DNA from: JABCYV01 sp963696025
Lineage (GTDB): Bacteria > Acidobacteriota > Terriglobia > Terriglobales > Acidobacteriaceae
Direction of reading: 5' to 3'
Length of the DNA stretch: 64,000 bases
NCBI GenBank assembly: GCA_963696025.1
Contig: CAVOII010000005.1
Span: forward strand, 1 to 64,000
Below the pieces are notes generated by a model. The model searched no databases and was not told the origin of the DNA. It was given only the letters and a program-made list of their open reading frames with translations. Every line of letters starts with the position of its first letter. Positions within the stretch are counted from its first letter, which is position 1. Both the position numbers and the translations under genes were made by a program. This document shows positions 50,801-58,361 of the stretch, in pieces.

Positions 50801-51728
50801 GGATGAGCTAAGAGGGCATCCCGACTGGCACATACGGGAGACTGTGGTCTTGGCACTCTCTACCGTTGGCAAACACCCCGCTCGCCTACAGGACGCGATT
50901 GACCGAATCCTGTCCTTCTCTGCGGGTCAAGACAAGAGGCTAGCAGACAAAATATGTAACGCATTCCTGTATAACCGGATTTCCCTGGATAGCTTGTCCG
51001 AAGCACAATTGGACCGATTGCTCGATAACCTCGTTTCCGTGCCTGACCTGCATGAGTATGGCATCAGCATGGTTTTGAACTGGGCCGTTAACAACAGGTC
51101 AACTGCGGTGATCCAATTCGTTAAGAAACGAATCGTGCGAGCCTCGGAGAGAAGGGCAGTCCGGGATTGGTCCTACAGCATAGTTCCTCGTCACCACAAT
51201 CAAATACTCCTGCACAATCTCAAAGACTCGGGTGAACTGCCTGCATTGCGCACCTTTGTACTGGGGAAAATCGAAGAGGATAAGTTCATCAGACGTGATC
51301 TGATCGAGCTGTTTGGGAATATCAACGTCCTTGACGGGGAGTCCTTCGAGATGTTGCGCCCGTGGCTTCACTCAGGGGATGTCTCAAAGTTCGATCTAGC
51401 CATGAGCATTGTGAGCAGCGCATCCGGTAAACTCGCATTTTCAAATCAAAGTCAGGTTTTGGAAACTCTCGAAGCGGCTGAGAAAGTTGGAAGCGATCGT
51501 CTCGAAAAAGCCATCAGTCAGCTTGTCGTCAATGTGCATCCTTCGTTTTTTTCCGGTTTCGCAAACGAACAGCCACCTGCAATTGTGGAGCTTCGTACAA
51601 GTGCTGAGGCGGTCTTGGCCGACCCTCAATTGCATCCACTTCTGAAGCGGCTGCACGAAGCGATCAAGGCCTCAGCAAGCATCGACCTACGACCCTTTCC
51701 CGATCAAGAAGATGAAGAAGAATTCTAG
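47883..51728 (+). CDS. DUF4365-like nuclease domain + STAND-type NTPase + helical repeats; defence candidate
   Basis: A 1281-residue protein starting at GTG 47883. Residues 1-150 resemble DUF4365, a predicted PD-(D/E)xK-type nuclease domain: GRAGIFEVGLVVSKMKWIF, then PDTGIDCHIETRN and KLIGCQVKSG (D...QxK core), SFVYRGDLDHLAYWLGHSLP, VIVILRNDETGNCYW. Around 190-420 lies a P-loop NTPase: VALLTGRGGIGKSKLIRQWL (Walker A GRGGIGKS at about 205-212), HYIVIADDAHR (Walker B), VLLSCRPIG (sensor-like Arg). From about 480 to the end the protein is alpha-helical with HEAT/TPR-like units (DWHIRETVVLALSTVGKHPA). An effector nuclease, STAND switch and long sensor is the layout of Avs-type antiviral ATPases. 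It sits in a mobile island; the defence role is inferred. Confidence 0.75.
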   Translation: MPQFDDSEAEGRAGIFEVGLVVSKMKWIFREQPAPDTGIDCHIETRNENNKPTGKLIGCQVKSGPSYSKEETHSAFVYRGDLDHLAYWLGHSLPVIVILRNDETGNCYWQIVNEKTATRTGKGWKIEVPKSQVLGEDAKPKLEQLASTGWLERTRTLTTPDKFFRRVESNPLFDYDQKFQGRVSSLTELRNFVQNDNATVALLTGRGGIGKSKLIRQWLSEISEWTVLFKKETVPVGETTEQELSGDHYIVIADDAHRQSDIDTLLQLARDLKRDGKTIKVLLSCRPIGLQRIDAALSRSFDPTAVVRLTELKRLGDADVRALAEEVLGPEHLQLAPYLVSVSKDTPLVTVIGGRLLRRDAAPVRDLPNAEDFRRAVFDKFLDDFETVAQRSPKNVRPLLHLVSALQPLALRAENVIGSCALFLKWEGFEVSQCVDELESSGLLIRSGRMYRIAPDMFADFLLEQASVGQVGTQNGYADAIYGNFGNEYLAHLLQNLAELDFRVVDQGQASLLTNVWKDLRLKFEKAGNYDKIQLLNAVQSAAFYQPGPVMDLVRLVMQPSFPTNNANPSSDEIYHYSEQDVLIELPMLLRAIAYQPAYRDEAVRRLWKLARQDSRRPSSYPEHALRILKQLAAYSRYKPVDFNLEIAKIVRTLCSEPDAFKGECTPFDVVDELLKREGEEQESVGRAIVLTRFGFNYKVIAPVRTLCLKTLQECLNSNDARRACRAFHSLSRLIHGFLAAHQLSDEEMQWHSQERAYCLSLLAERLAAGNVPLPLAREIKAELEGFVARGDNEEANKRVRAVLAMLPSTPNLAAFDAFCSGQWDIREPANTEADIVKATEHSRDRGRVAATAFRDQFATVDGCISELARFYVWARECDITPNGSNEFVHSLCEEPEFLTKLASELRSGTYPPELAITAQVVLRRLRERGGSDYRTSALAAARSQDLNLARSAAVAMCGINYNPASDDDLAILDELRGHPDWHIRETVVLALSTVGKHPARLQDAIDRILSFSAGQDKRLADKICNAFLYNRISLDSLSEAQLDRLLDNLVSVPDLHEYGISMVLNWAVNNRSTAVIQFVKKRIVRASERRAVRDWSYSIVPRHHNQILLHNLKDSGELPALRTFVLGKIEEDKFIRRDLIELFGNINVLDGESFEMLRPWLHSGDVSKFDLAMSIVSSASGKLAFSNQSQVLETLEAAEKVGSDRLEKAISQLVVNVHPSFFSGFANEQPPAIVELRTSAEAVLADPQLHPLLKRLHEAIKASASIDLRPFPDQEDEEEF

Positions 51729-51740
51729 TGTCACCTCGGA

Positions 51741-51950
51741 TTACGGCGCGGCTCGTGAAACGCCGACGAGATGCGCCAGTGCCCGCCAATGACGTGGATG
51801 CGGGCGGTAGCCCCGGGGATGCGCCCCGCGTACCAGCGGGATACACCGATCTGCGATGCAATGACGGAGTTCGGAATCGCGGCAAGCAACGGTTGAATCT
51901 TGGCGGAAATAGCTGAAGGTTGGTTTTGTGGTTTTGTTGGTTTTGTGATC
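51741..51950 (-). pseudogene. small HTH protein remnant, frameshifted
   Basis: The minus strand gives KIQPLLAAIPNSVIASQIGV and SRWYAGRI in one frame, then RGYRPHPRHWRALAHLVGVS in the next. Together they form the compact helix-turn-helix of an acidobacterial group (V.A..IGVS..YA..IR.G.R.PHPRHW.ALA.LVGVS). A frame change falls between RI and RGY near 51825. It is broken or read from a damaged copy. Confidence 0.6.
51918..51947 (+). repeat. GTTGGTTTTGTG direct repeat, site 1 (two units)
   Basis: GGTTGGTTTTGTG is followed directly by GTTTTGTTGGTTTTGTG, so the 12-mer GTTGGTTTTGTG occurs twice here (51919-51930 and 51936-51947). The same 12-mer recurs at 55514-55525 and 56935-56946, each time just upstream of an island gene. 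Confidence 0.65.
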
Positions 51951-52040
51951 ATTGGGGTGCCTCACCCACAATCGCCCGGGCTCCGACGGCAGCAGCTTTT
52001 CGGTGTTTGAGTTTGTGGGTAGGGGGGGCCTAAATACTAT

Positions 52041-52223
52041 CCAAGCGAATTAACGCAACAACACAGTTAGCGAGGCCAAGAACTTAGAACTCGGGTATCC
52101 GAACTCGGTTCCGAAGGGCACGACAGTTTGAGTTGGTAGTGTGGGGATGATGTGACGGTGCACGCTGATTTTTTCTTGCCATTGATCGGAGTTGCTGTTT
52201 GCCCGTCGCGTTAATTCGCTTGG
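52041..52223. repeat. 183-bp MITE-like unit with perfect 16-base inverted ends
   Basis: CCAAGCGAATTAACGC at 52041-52056 and its exact reverse complement GCGTTAATTCGCTTGG at 52208-52223 flank 151 bases without a gene. Perfect 16-base termini around a noncoding core suggest a miniature inverted-repeat element or a recombination target. No target duplication of more than 2-3 bases is visible. Confidence 0.55.
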
Positions 52224-52378
52224 TAACACCATGGCATTACTGCCTGAACCAAGGATCGCATCGTGCAGCAAGACGAAGCAGCGCGCAACCGAAGTTTAGG
52301 TTTTTGGTCCTTGGTGGTTTTTGGATATACGCATGGCAATTTCTGCCAGGCCTTCGAGGTTCACCTCCGATGCCCTAA

Positions 52379-53665
52379 CAGGCTGCTGAAAAATTGAGGT
52401 GCAGCGGGTTTTTCTTTCTATTGCTCATCGTTGATGATGTCGATGGGTTCGATTTCCGGTGTTTTTTCGACTGCTGCTTCTAACTCGATGCTGCGCGAGA
52501 CACACGTCGACTCTGACTTACAACGCCGGAACTGCGGCCACCACCAAGTTTCGCATGCGCACCAGATTGTAGGCCGCGCAAGCGAAGGTAAAGATCCAGT
52601 CCACTTTGCAGACCCCACGATGGCGCACTTTCCGCATCAGCGCAATCGTCTTCAACCAGCCAAAGCATTCTTCGATCCGCTTCCTCTTTCTTTGGCTGAG
52701 CGCATATCCAGGGTGGCGCGCGGTGCGGCCATCAATCGCGCTTCCGCCCGGTCGGGCGTGGTTCTGCGCGACGTGGGGCGTCACCCGCAGATTCCGGCAC
52801 TCGGCCACAAACCCGCGCGTGTCAAACCCTTTGTCGCCGCCCACCGTCACAGGCTTCGTTCCCGGAATCTGCTCCAGCATCACCAGGGCCGCGTCGCGTT
52901 CCGCCGTTCCGTTGGCCTGGAAGACTTCCGCGTCCACGATCAGTCCGTTGCGGTTCTCCACCAACAGGTTCCCGCTGTAACTCAACTTGGACTCTTTCCC
53001 CTCACTCTTGCGCGCCTGCTGTGCCTCGGGATCAGTTTTCGACTCGTGCGTCTCGTTCGATCGCCGCTCGCCACGAAAGTTCACCGTGGGATTGCCCGGA
53101 TCGTCCGGCGGCGACGGTTTCCCATCCTTGGGCTGAAAACTCTTGGCGCTCGCCCACGCTTCCAGCAGCGTGCCGTCGACTGTGAAATGCTCATCCGACG
53201 TCAGACCTTTCGCCCGCGCTTGCTCCACCACCCGCGCCAGAAACTCTTTCGCGATGTCGGCCTCCAGCAAGCGGTCGCGATTCTTGGTGAACACCGTCGC
53301 GTCCCATACGTCATCATCCGCGTTCAGCCCCACAAACCAACGGAACAACAGGTTGTAGTCCATCTCTTCCATCAGCAAGCGCTCGCTGCGGATCGAGTAC
53401 AACATTTGCAGCAACTGCGCTCGCAACAATTTCTCGGGCGCAATCGACGGACGGCCCACGCGGGCGTACATTGTGTCGAACCGCCGCGAGAGTTGAGTGA
53501 GGACTTCGTCCACCATCGCTCGGATAGCGCGCAGCGGATGATCTTGGCGAACGCGCATCTCGGGCGACAAGTAACTGAACATATGATTCTGCTGCTGATC
53601 GTCTCCTCGCATGCCTTCTCGTACCATAGTCGGCTGTGGATTAGGAGTAGTTTTTCAGCAGCCTG
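52379..53665 (-). mobile_element. IS5-family insertion sequence
   Basis: 1287 bp with imperfect terminal inverted repeats: CAGGCTGCTGAAAAATT on the left and, reverse-complemented, CAGGCTGCTGAAAAACT on the right. Both ends are bordered by the 4-base direct repeat CTAA (52375-52378 and 53666-53669), which fits the YTAR target of IS5-type elements. It holds one transposase gene. The right target copy coincides with the stop codon of the 53666-54403 gene, so the insertion left that protein unchanged. Confidence 0.88.
52518..53627 (-). CDS. IS5-type DDE transposase
   Basis: 369 residues: the N-terminal DUF772 domain (MFSYLSPEMRVRQDHPLRAI, RPSIAPEKLLRAQLLQMLYS, NLLFRWFVGLNADDDVWDAT) and the DDE domain with HFTVDGTLLEAWAS (first Asp), TVGGDKGFDTRGFVAECRNL (second Asp) and RKRKRIEECFGWLKTIALMR (Glu in the Y/R..EE.FGW motif). 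The frame is intact, so the element may be mobile. It lies wholly within 52379-53665. Confidence 0.93.
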   Translation of the reverse strand: MVREGMRGDDQQQNHMFSYLSPEMRVRQDHPLRAIRAMVDEVLTQLSRRFDTMYARVGRPSIAPEKLLRAQLLQMLYSIRSERLLMEEMDYNLLFRWFVGLNADDDVWDATVFTKNRDRLLEADIAKEFLARVVEQARAKGLTSDEHFTVDGTLLEAWASAKSFQPKDGKPSPPDDPGNPTVNFRGERRSNETHESKTDPEAQQARKSEGKESKLSYSGNLLVENRNGLIVDAEVFQANGTAERDAALVMLEQIPGTKPVTVGGDKGFDTRGFVAECRNLRVTPHVAQNHARPGGSAIDGRTARHPGYALSQRKRKRIEECFGWLKTIALMRKVRHRGVCKVDWIFTFACAAYNLVRMRNLVVAAVPAL

Positions 53666-54403
53666 CTAAGCTTTCTTAGCTGGTTGTGGTGATTGTGGGC
53701 CGGAGCGGAGTTGCCTCAGCCAATCCACGCATATTTCCACATCCTTTAACTGCTGGCGTGACCTACTGCGTCTCATTGGTATCCTGGCAACGACGTCTCC
53801 CTTCCCATCGGGAATGAGTCGCGCTGCAATTAATGCGGCAGAAATCACCAAGTCGCGATCCTCGGGCCTCAGCTTGCACACGGCATCCAAGTAGAGGTCC
53901 AGTTCTCGGACATAGTCATCAGTTTTCTTTGCCGAATTGGATAGGGCAGCGAACATACTGCGATCTATCCGCTGTTGCTCGCGCAACTGGTCGAGGTTAG
54001 CAAGATGCCGGTCAACCCAACGAAGTATAGAACGAGCATGCAGTTGCGTGTTCCGTAACTTTCCCTGGATAAACTGGAGCGCCATCGCTTTGTCTTTCTC
54101 CAGCTGCCGTTCCATCTTGTCCAGTAGTTTGTCGGTCCCATTCATATCCCCCACAAAGTCATCCCCGATCAACGCGCGCATAGCCGCACGCTGCCGCAAG
54201 TAGGTGGCGGTGATTTCAAACAGGGTGTCGATCCACGTTGGTTCCAGTTGCGGTCGGGACGGTTGACGTTCCAGAAAAGCGAATAGGCCTTGGCGAAATT
54301 GCTCCCTGTCCAGAGAGATCTTGGCTTGTTGTACATAATCATCCAATCGTTTGACGGTTTGGCTTGTCGATATTGGTGCGGTAGAAGCTGCGGATTTCAT
54401 CAC
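53666..54403 (-). CDS. hypothetical helical protein of the island
   Basis: 245 residues, predicted mostly alpha-helical with coiled-coil-like charged segments: KRLDDYVQQAKISLDREQFR, FEITATYLRQRAAMRALIGD, KLLDKMERQLEKDKAMALQF, SIFAALSNSAKKTDDYVREL. No family recognised. Its stop TAG is formed by the CTAA target of the IS5-type element, so the IS inserted exactly at the end of the gene. It is divergent from the Rep-like gene and may take part in plasmid-like functions of the island. Confidence 0.55.
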   Translation of the reverse strand: MMKSAASTAPISTSQTVKRLDDYVQQAKISLDREQFRQGLFAFLERQPSRPQLEPTWIDTLFEITATYLRQRAAMRALIGDDFVGDMNGTDKLLDKMERQLEKDKAMALQFIQGKLRNTQLHARSILRWVDRHLANLDQLREQQRIDRSMFAALSNSAKKTDDYVRELDLYLDAVCKLRPEDRDLVISAALIAARLIPDGKGDVVARIPMRRSRSRQQLKDVEICVDWLRQLRSGPQSPQPAKKA

Positions 54404-54539
54404 AGGAATGATCCTTTTCGGATGGCAAGATTATGGATTGGTGCCAGGTGGGCACGCACCCGCAAACACCGGCCTTGAACTTCATAACTGCTTTTGGGCG
54501 AAGAGAGAAAAACCGTCCGGATTCGGTTATGTACGTTTC

Positions 54540-55472
54540 ATGAGGCTCATGCCACCATCGGCATCATCGCAGGCGCAGAGGGCGCCTCCCGTGAGTGAGC
54601 CGGAGAAAAATGTAAAAACAGCCCGTCATTCCTGCACTGCACGGGTCGACCGGCTGCAAGTGCTCTCGTGGGCTCCTCCAAGACGGAAACCGCCAGCGAT
54701 TGCGGGTTTCCAGGTGACTCGGGACACATTCATTCGCAGGCAGACCAGCACCAAGACCTACGCACGATGTCGGCACTATGCAAGCCTGAGGAACGGCGCC
54801 AAGATCTATTGGCAATACGACCGGCAGAAGGGCTGGCTAAAGCCTTGGAAGGTCACACTGGTGGCCGATGACAACGAAGGTCTGTCCAGGGCGGAGATTG
54901 AAAGTGTGTTAATGCACTGCCGTTTCCACCGGTTTCTTTTGGTCGAAGTGGCTCTCGATTTCACCTTGAGATCGCGCGTCAATCAGGCATTTGTGCGACG
55001 CCATGCCATCTTTGGGAAGAGTCGCCCCCGCGTCGCAGCCCCCAAGACTCAAGTTCTCTACTACGGTGGTAGGAAGTCCGGCAAACTCGTTCGCATCTAC
55101 CAGAAAGATTCACTCAAGGTCTTCCGCGTGGAACTTGAACTCCATTCGAATCTCCTTTGGCAACACGGTATTCAGGACCTGGACAACCTCATCGATTTAC
55201 CCCTGGTGATCCACCCGCAGCATTTCCGATTCGTCGATTTTGATTGGGAAAAGCTGCGGCGTTACCTGATCACAAGGATGGGACAACGCGGTCACGCTAT
55301 CGTCGCCGCAGCCCAGCGCCGCGCGACATCGATCCATCGCGTCGCAGGTTATCTGCGCGAGAAGAAGGTGCTGAATACTCACAGATTTCTGCTGTCACTG
55401 CGACTAAACAAAGACATGGTAAGTGCATTGGAAAACTGGGCCATGTGGTTTGAAGGAGAGGCGCTCTCATAA
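54540..55472 (+). CDS. Rep-like protein (possible rolling-circle initiator)
   Basis: The recognisable part spans about 240 residues: TYARCRHYASLRNGAKIYWQ, VLMHCRFHRFLLVEVALDFT, then TQVLYYGGRKSGKLVRIYQK with FRVELELHSNLLWQHGI. The layout of a D.T region, then YYG.RKS..LVRIY.K and RVELEL resembles replication initiation factors of the Rep_trans/MobT type. This is a resemblance from memory. The start is uncertain; ATG 54540 avoids overlap with the divergent gene, while the frame is open from 54351. The following P-loop gene fits a replication or mobilisation module. Confidence 0.45.
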   Translation: MRLMPPSASSQAQRAPPVSEPEKNVKTARHSCTARVDRLQVLSWAPPRRKPPAIAGFQVTRDTFIRRQTSTKTYARCRHYASLRNGAKIYWQYDRQKGWLKPWKVTLVADDNEGLSRAEIESVLMHCRFHRFLLVEVALDFTLRSRVNQAFVRRHAIFGKSRPRVAAPKTQVLYYGGRKSGKLVRIYQKDSLKVFRVELELHSNLLWQHGIQDLDNLIDLPLVIHPQHFRFVDFDWEKLRRYLITRMGQRGHAIVAAAQRRATSIHRVAGYLREKKVLNTHRFLLSLRLNKDMVSALENWAMWFEGEALS

Positions 55473-55498
55473 ACGCATAAATCACACTGAATTACGGG

Positions 55499-55525
55499 TG
55501 CTTTTGTGCTTTTGTTGGTTTTGTG
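55499..55525 (+). repeat. GTTGGTTTTGTG repeat, site 2
   Basis: CTTTTGTGCTTTTGTTGGTT then TTGTG: one full GTTGGTTTTGTG (55514-55525) preceded by a degenerate unit, in the same arrangement as site 1. It lies 130 bases upstream of the P-loop ATPase gene. Confidence 0.6.
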
Positions 55526-55655
55526 GAAGGTAGCCACGCACGAATAACCGATTTCTCGGGAAAAGCGGAACTTCCTCGATTTCTGGTTATTCCAACTCCA
55601 CCGAAAAACTGACACGATCCAAATTTACAGGGCAACACCCCTGTGGAGGCATTCT

Positions 55656-56921
55656 GTGAAAACTAGAACAGCGGAAGCCGACAACTCGGGATTGATGCGT
55701 GACGCCACTGAGCTACTCAAAGCGCCTGATTTTTTTCAGCGGCTCCTGGACGCCGTGCGCCGGGGAGGACTTGTCGGCGAGAAGAGGAATGCTTCGGTGC
55801 TTTATGTCGTTGGACTCTCATCCTTGCTCGATCGTCCCCTCAACGCGATCGTGAAGGGAATTAGCTCGTCCGGGAAAAATTTCTTGGTGAGCCGAGTGCT
55901 TCGGCTCTTTCCCGAAAGTGCAGTCCGGGAGATCACCAGTAGCTCCAAGACCGCGTGGAATTACGGAGCGAACGATTTTTGCCATCGAGTTGTCTATCTT
56001 CAAGAGCGCAACGACGCCGCGGGAGCAGTTCATCCAGTCCGGCTGCTGATCAGTGAAGGGCGGCTCGTTAGGATCGTAACCGAGTTCAAAGGTGGTGTGC
56101 TCGTTACCAAGCGATATGTGGCAGAGGGTCCAATTGCCTCCATATCGACCACTACATGGGATCGCATTGAAATTGACGATGAGACCCGCCACCTCAGCCT
56201 CTGGATCGATGAATCGGACCAGCAGACACGACGAGTCATCGACCAGTATCTCTTACGCGAATCTCCGTTGACGGAAGATGAACTCAAAACCTGGCACAAG
56301 GCCTATTGCCTGGTTGCCGAGCGGGCTGGCACACCGATAACTATTCCAGACTGGTTCCGAATCATGGCCAAACAGGTTTATGACGGCAGCGTGACCGTAC
56401 GCCGCTACTTCCCTGCTTTTGTCGAGGCCTGCAGAACGATCTGCCTTTTGCGTTCTTTTCAAGGACAACGCGACAATTCGCCAGGGTCGACCGGGATCGA
56501 AGTCACTTTTGCGGATTTCGCGATAGCGGCAATACTCTTCGAGGATGTCTTCGTGGAGAGTTTACATCGACATGCGGACAAGAACCTAAGCACTCGGGTG
56601 GCGGTCGTCGAGATTTCCGAAGCGAATGGAGGGAATCCAGTCGCCGCTCCTGATCTGGCACGACACCTGGCTATATCGGAGGACCGCGCATACGCCAGAC
56701 TTCGGAAGGCCTCAGAGGACGGCGTTATCCGCAGAGTGAATAAACCGGAGAAGGGAAATCGAAAACTCTTTCTGCCCGTTCCTCTCCCCAGGTTCGTGCC
56801 CAATCCGAGCGTCGTCCTAGGGGATATTCCGGAAATTCCTACGCCAGTTGAATTCGTTCACCCATTGACGGGGCAACGGATGCAGCTTCGACGAACGAAA
56901 ACTGGGAAGAAAGCGGGGTAA
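55656..56921 (+). CDS. P-loop ATPase with C-terminal winged helix, island replication gene candidate
   Basis: 421 residues. GISSSGKN at about residues 68-75 is a Walker A variant with the SSSGK core seen in primase-associated and mobile-element helicases. It is followed by REITSSSKTAWNYGANDF and VVYLQERNDAAGAVHPVRLL (Walker B-like region with E). A C-terminal winged helix (APDLARHLAISEDRAYARLR, KASEDGVIRRV) could bind DNA. GTGGAGG precedes the start at 55656. Neighbours (Rep-like gene, integrase) suggest a replication or maintenance role for the integrative element; no named family is claimed. Confidence 0.6.
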   Translation: MKTRTAEADNSGLMRDATELLKAPDFFQRLLDAVRRGGLVGEKRNASVLYVVGLSSLLDRPLNAIVKGISSSGKNFLVSRVLRLFPESAVREITSSSKTAWNYGANDFCHRVVYLQERNDAAGAVHPVRLLISEGRLVRIVTEFKGGVLVTKRYVAEGPIASISTTTWDRIEIDDETRHLSLWIDESDQQTRRVIDQYLLRESPLTEDELKTWHKAYCLVAERAGTPITIPDWFRIMAKQVYDGSVTVRRYFPAFVEACRTICLLRSFQGQRDNSPGSTGIEVTFADFAIAAILFEDVFVESLHRHADKNLSTRVAVVEISEANGGNPVAAPDLARHLAISEDRAYARLRKASEDGVIRRVNKPEKGNRKLFLPVPLPRFVPNPSVVLGDIPEIPTPVEFVHPLTGQRMQLRRTKTGKKAG

Positions 56922-56934
56922 GTGTAGGGGTTTG

Positions 56935-56946
56935 GTTGGTTTTGTG
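56935..56946 (+). repeat. GTTGGTTTTGTG repeat, site 3
   Basis: A third exact copy of GTTGGTTTTGTG, preceded by GGGTTT, 60 bases upstream of the 57008 start codon. Same orientation as sites 1 and 2. Confidence 0.6.
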
Positions 56947-57007
56947 CGGAGGATAGATAGGTTGACAGTGTAAAGAACAAAACTCAGGAATTGAAAGGCG
57001 AAACATC

Positions 57008-57394
57008 ATGAAAGCACCATCGTTAACAATTGATCGAAAGAACAAAACCATAACCGCTGTGATGGCACTGGAGACGGCCCGACCATCGAAAGCCACCGGG
57101 AAAACAATGCTGATCGCAAGCACAAGGGGACTTCGGACCAGCGCGGAAACTTACGCTCGCCGTCCGGTTTACTTTACGGCAAACGTGCTGTACTACCCGG
57201 CCAAACCGACGAACACAGACGGAGCCCAACGGGAGATCAGCCGGGAGATTGAGGATGAGGATGAAGATATTTTCGAGTCGCCGCGCAAGCGACGTGCGAA
57301 GCGGAATGAACCAGATCAGGAACCAGAGCTTCGCAGTTCGCTGTCTGATCGAGCTACTCGCCGAAAACTTATTGAGATCCCCAAGAAGAAATGA
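57008..57394 (+). CDS. small acidic/basic hypothetical protein of the island
   Basis: 128 residues starting MKAPSLTIDRKNKTITAVMA, with a central ARPSKATGKTMLIASTRGLR and a C-terminal half rich in charged residues (EIEDEDEDIFESPRKRRAKR). No family recognised; the composition suggests nucleic-acid association. It lies between the P-loop gene and the RRM gene, with repeat site 3 just upstream. Confidence 0.55.
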   Translation: MKAPSLTIDRKNKTITAVMALETARPSKATGKTMLIASTRGLRTSAETYARRPVYFTANVLYYPAKPTNTDGAQREISREIEDEDEDIFESPRKRRAKRNEPDQEPELRSSLSDRATRRKLIEIPKKK

Positions 57395-57529
57395 TCACTG
57401 GTTCACGAGCCGACTGGTCGACGGGTTGCTGGTCCCAGCTCGCGAGAGGTTACTAGCGATCTAACACCGTGGCAGTAATAAGGGGTTCAGTGACAATCAC
57501 GATCGGGCGATAAGAGAGAGGGGTGACAG

Positions 57530-57787
57530 ATGCAACCTAAACGCAAGACTCTGCGTGTGGGGAATATTTCGGATGAAACCAGCCTGAAGGAATTACGAAA
57601 CTTCTTTTCCAAGTACGGGCCCGTATTCGACGTTCAGATTCGATCTGCACACCCGAACCGAGTTCGGGCATGGCTGGTCATGTCCCGGGATGGCGCTGAA
57701 GATGCAATCGTGCACATGCACGGGGAAGATTTGCTGGGTCGGCGGCTCACAGTCGAAGATGCGGACCTTTGTTGCGACGACGAGTAG
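57530..57787 (+). CDS. RNA-recognition-motif (RRM) protein
   Basis: 85 residues forming a single RRM: LRVGNISDETSLKELRNFFS (RNP2-like LRVGNI), KYGPVFDVQIRSAHPNRVRA, WLVMSRDGAEDAIVHMHGED, LLGRRLTVEDA. RNP1 is weak because the usual aromatic residues are replaced (RVRAWLVM). Preceded by GAGAGGGG. Small RRM proteins are common in Acidobacteria and Cyanobacteria and bind single-stranded RNA. Its place inside the island is unusual. Confidence 0.82.
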   Translation: MQPKRKTLRVGNISDETSLKELRNFFSKYGPVFDVQIRSAHPNRVRAWLVMSRDGAEDAIVHMHGEDLLGRRLTVEDADLCCDDE

Positions 57788-57996
57788 CGGTTTCGGGAAC
57801 CGCCATACGCCGGAAATTGCGTCTAGTGGTCCTATCCGGATCGTAAGCAGAACCCAGCGCTGCAGCGTGGACACCTGTGCCGCTGCACCGTCCACCCTTG
57901 CTGGTTGGAGGAGGACCTCGGATATTTGAAAACCGCCTGGTGCAAGGTGATTTCGGGCCAGTGGTAGCAGCCGACAGCCCGACGGCAATCGCGGCA

Positions 57997-58233
57997 ATGG
58001 CCACACTTCCAGAATTCGACCAGGCGACACCGGAGGTCCCGGGTCAGAAATTTTTCTCGATTGGAGAACTGGCCAGTCGTTGGCGATGTTCGCGTGGAAC
58101 CGTATACAACCGGCTTCGCACGGCGGGAGCCCTGGTCTTAGACTTCGCACCGCCAGGGAAAAAGGGCAAGAAGTGTGTTCCCGTCAATGTTGTACTCCAG
58201 ATCGAGAGAAAGCAGACAAGGCGGCTGCTCTGA
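57997..58233 (+). CDS. helix-turn-helix (excisionase-like) protein
   Basis: From ATG 57997, 78 residues: GQKFFSIGELASRWRCSRGT followed by VYNRLRTAGALVLDFAPPGK and KGKKCVPVNVVLQIERKQTR, a MerR/Xis-type winged helix (S..ELA.RW..S.GTVYNRLR..G...LDF). The integrase frame overlaps the end of this gene. Small Xis-like proteins next to an integrase usually direct excision, which fits the position. Confidence 0.65.
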   Translation: MATLPEFDQATPEVPGQKFFSIGELASRWRCSRGTVYNRLRTAGALVLDFAPPGKKGKKCVPVNVVLQIERKQTRRLL

Positions 58234-58361
58234 AAACACTCGAGGACAAGCGGACATCGCTCAAGGCAGAGGTGGTAGACTTTGCGGTCGACGAGCAAGA
58301 GGAACAAAAAGGCGGTCCACGCAAGGATATTTCAGTTTCAGGCTCAGGAACCAAGAGACTT

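Noticed and set aside
54351..54540. Extended N-terminus of the Rep-like gene from 54351
   Set aside because: It would overlap the divergent 53666-54403 gene and the first 60 residues lack any domain character; the start remains uncertain.
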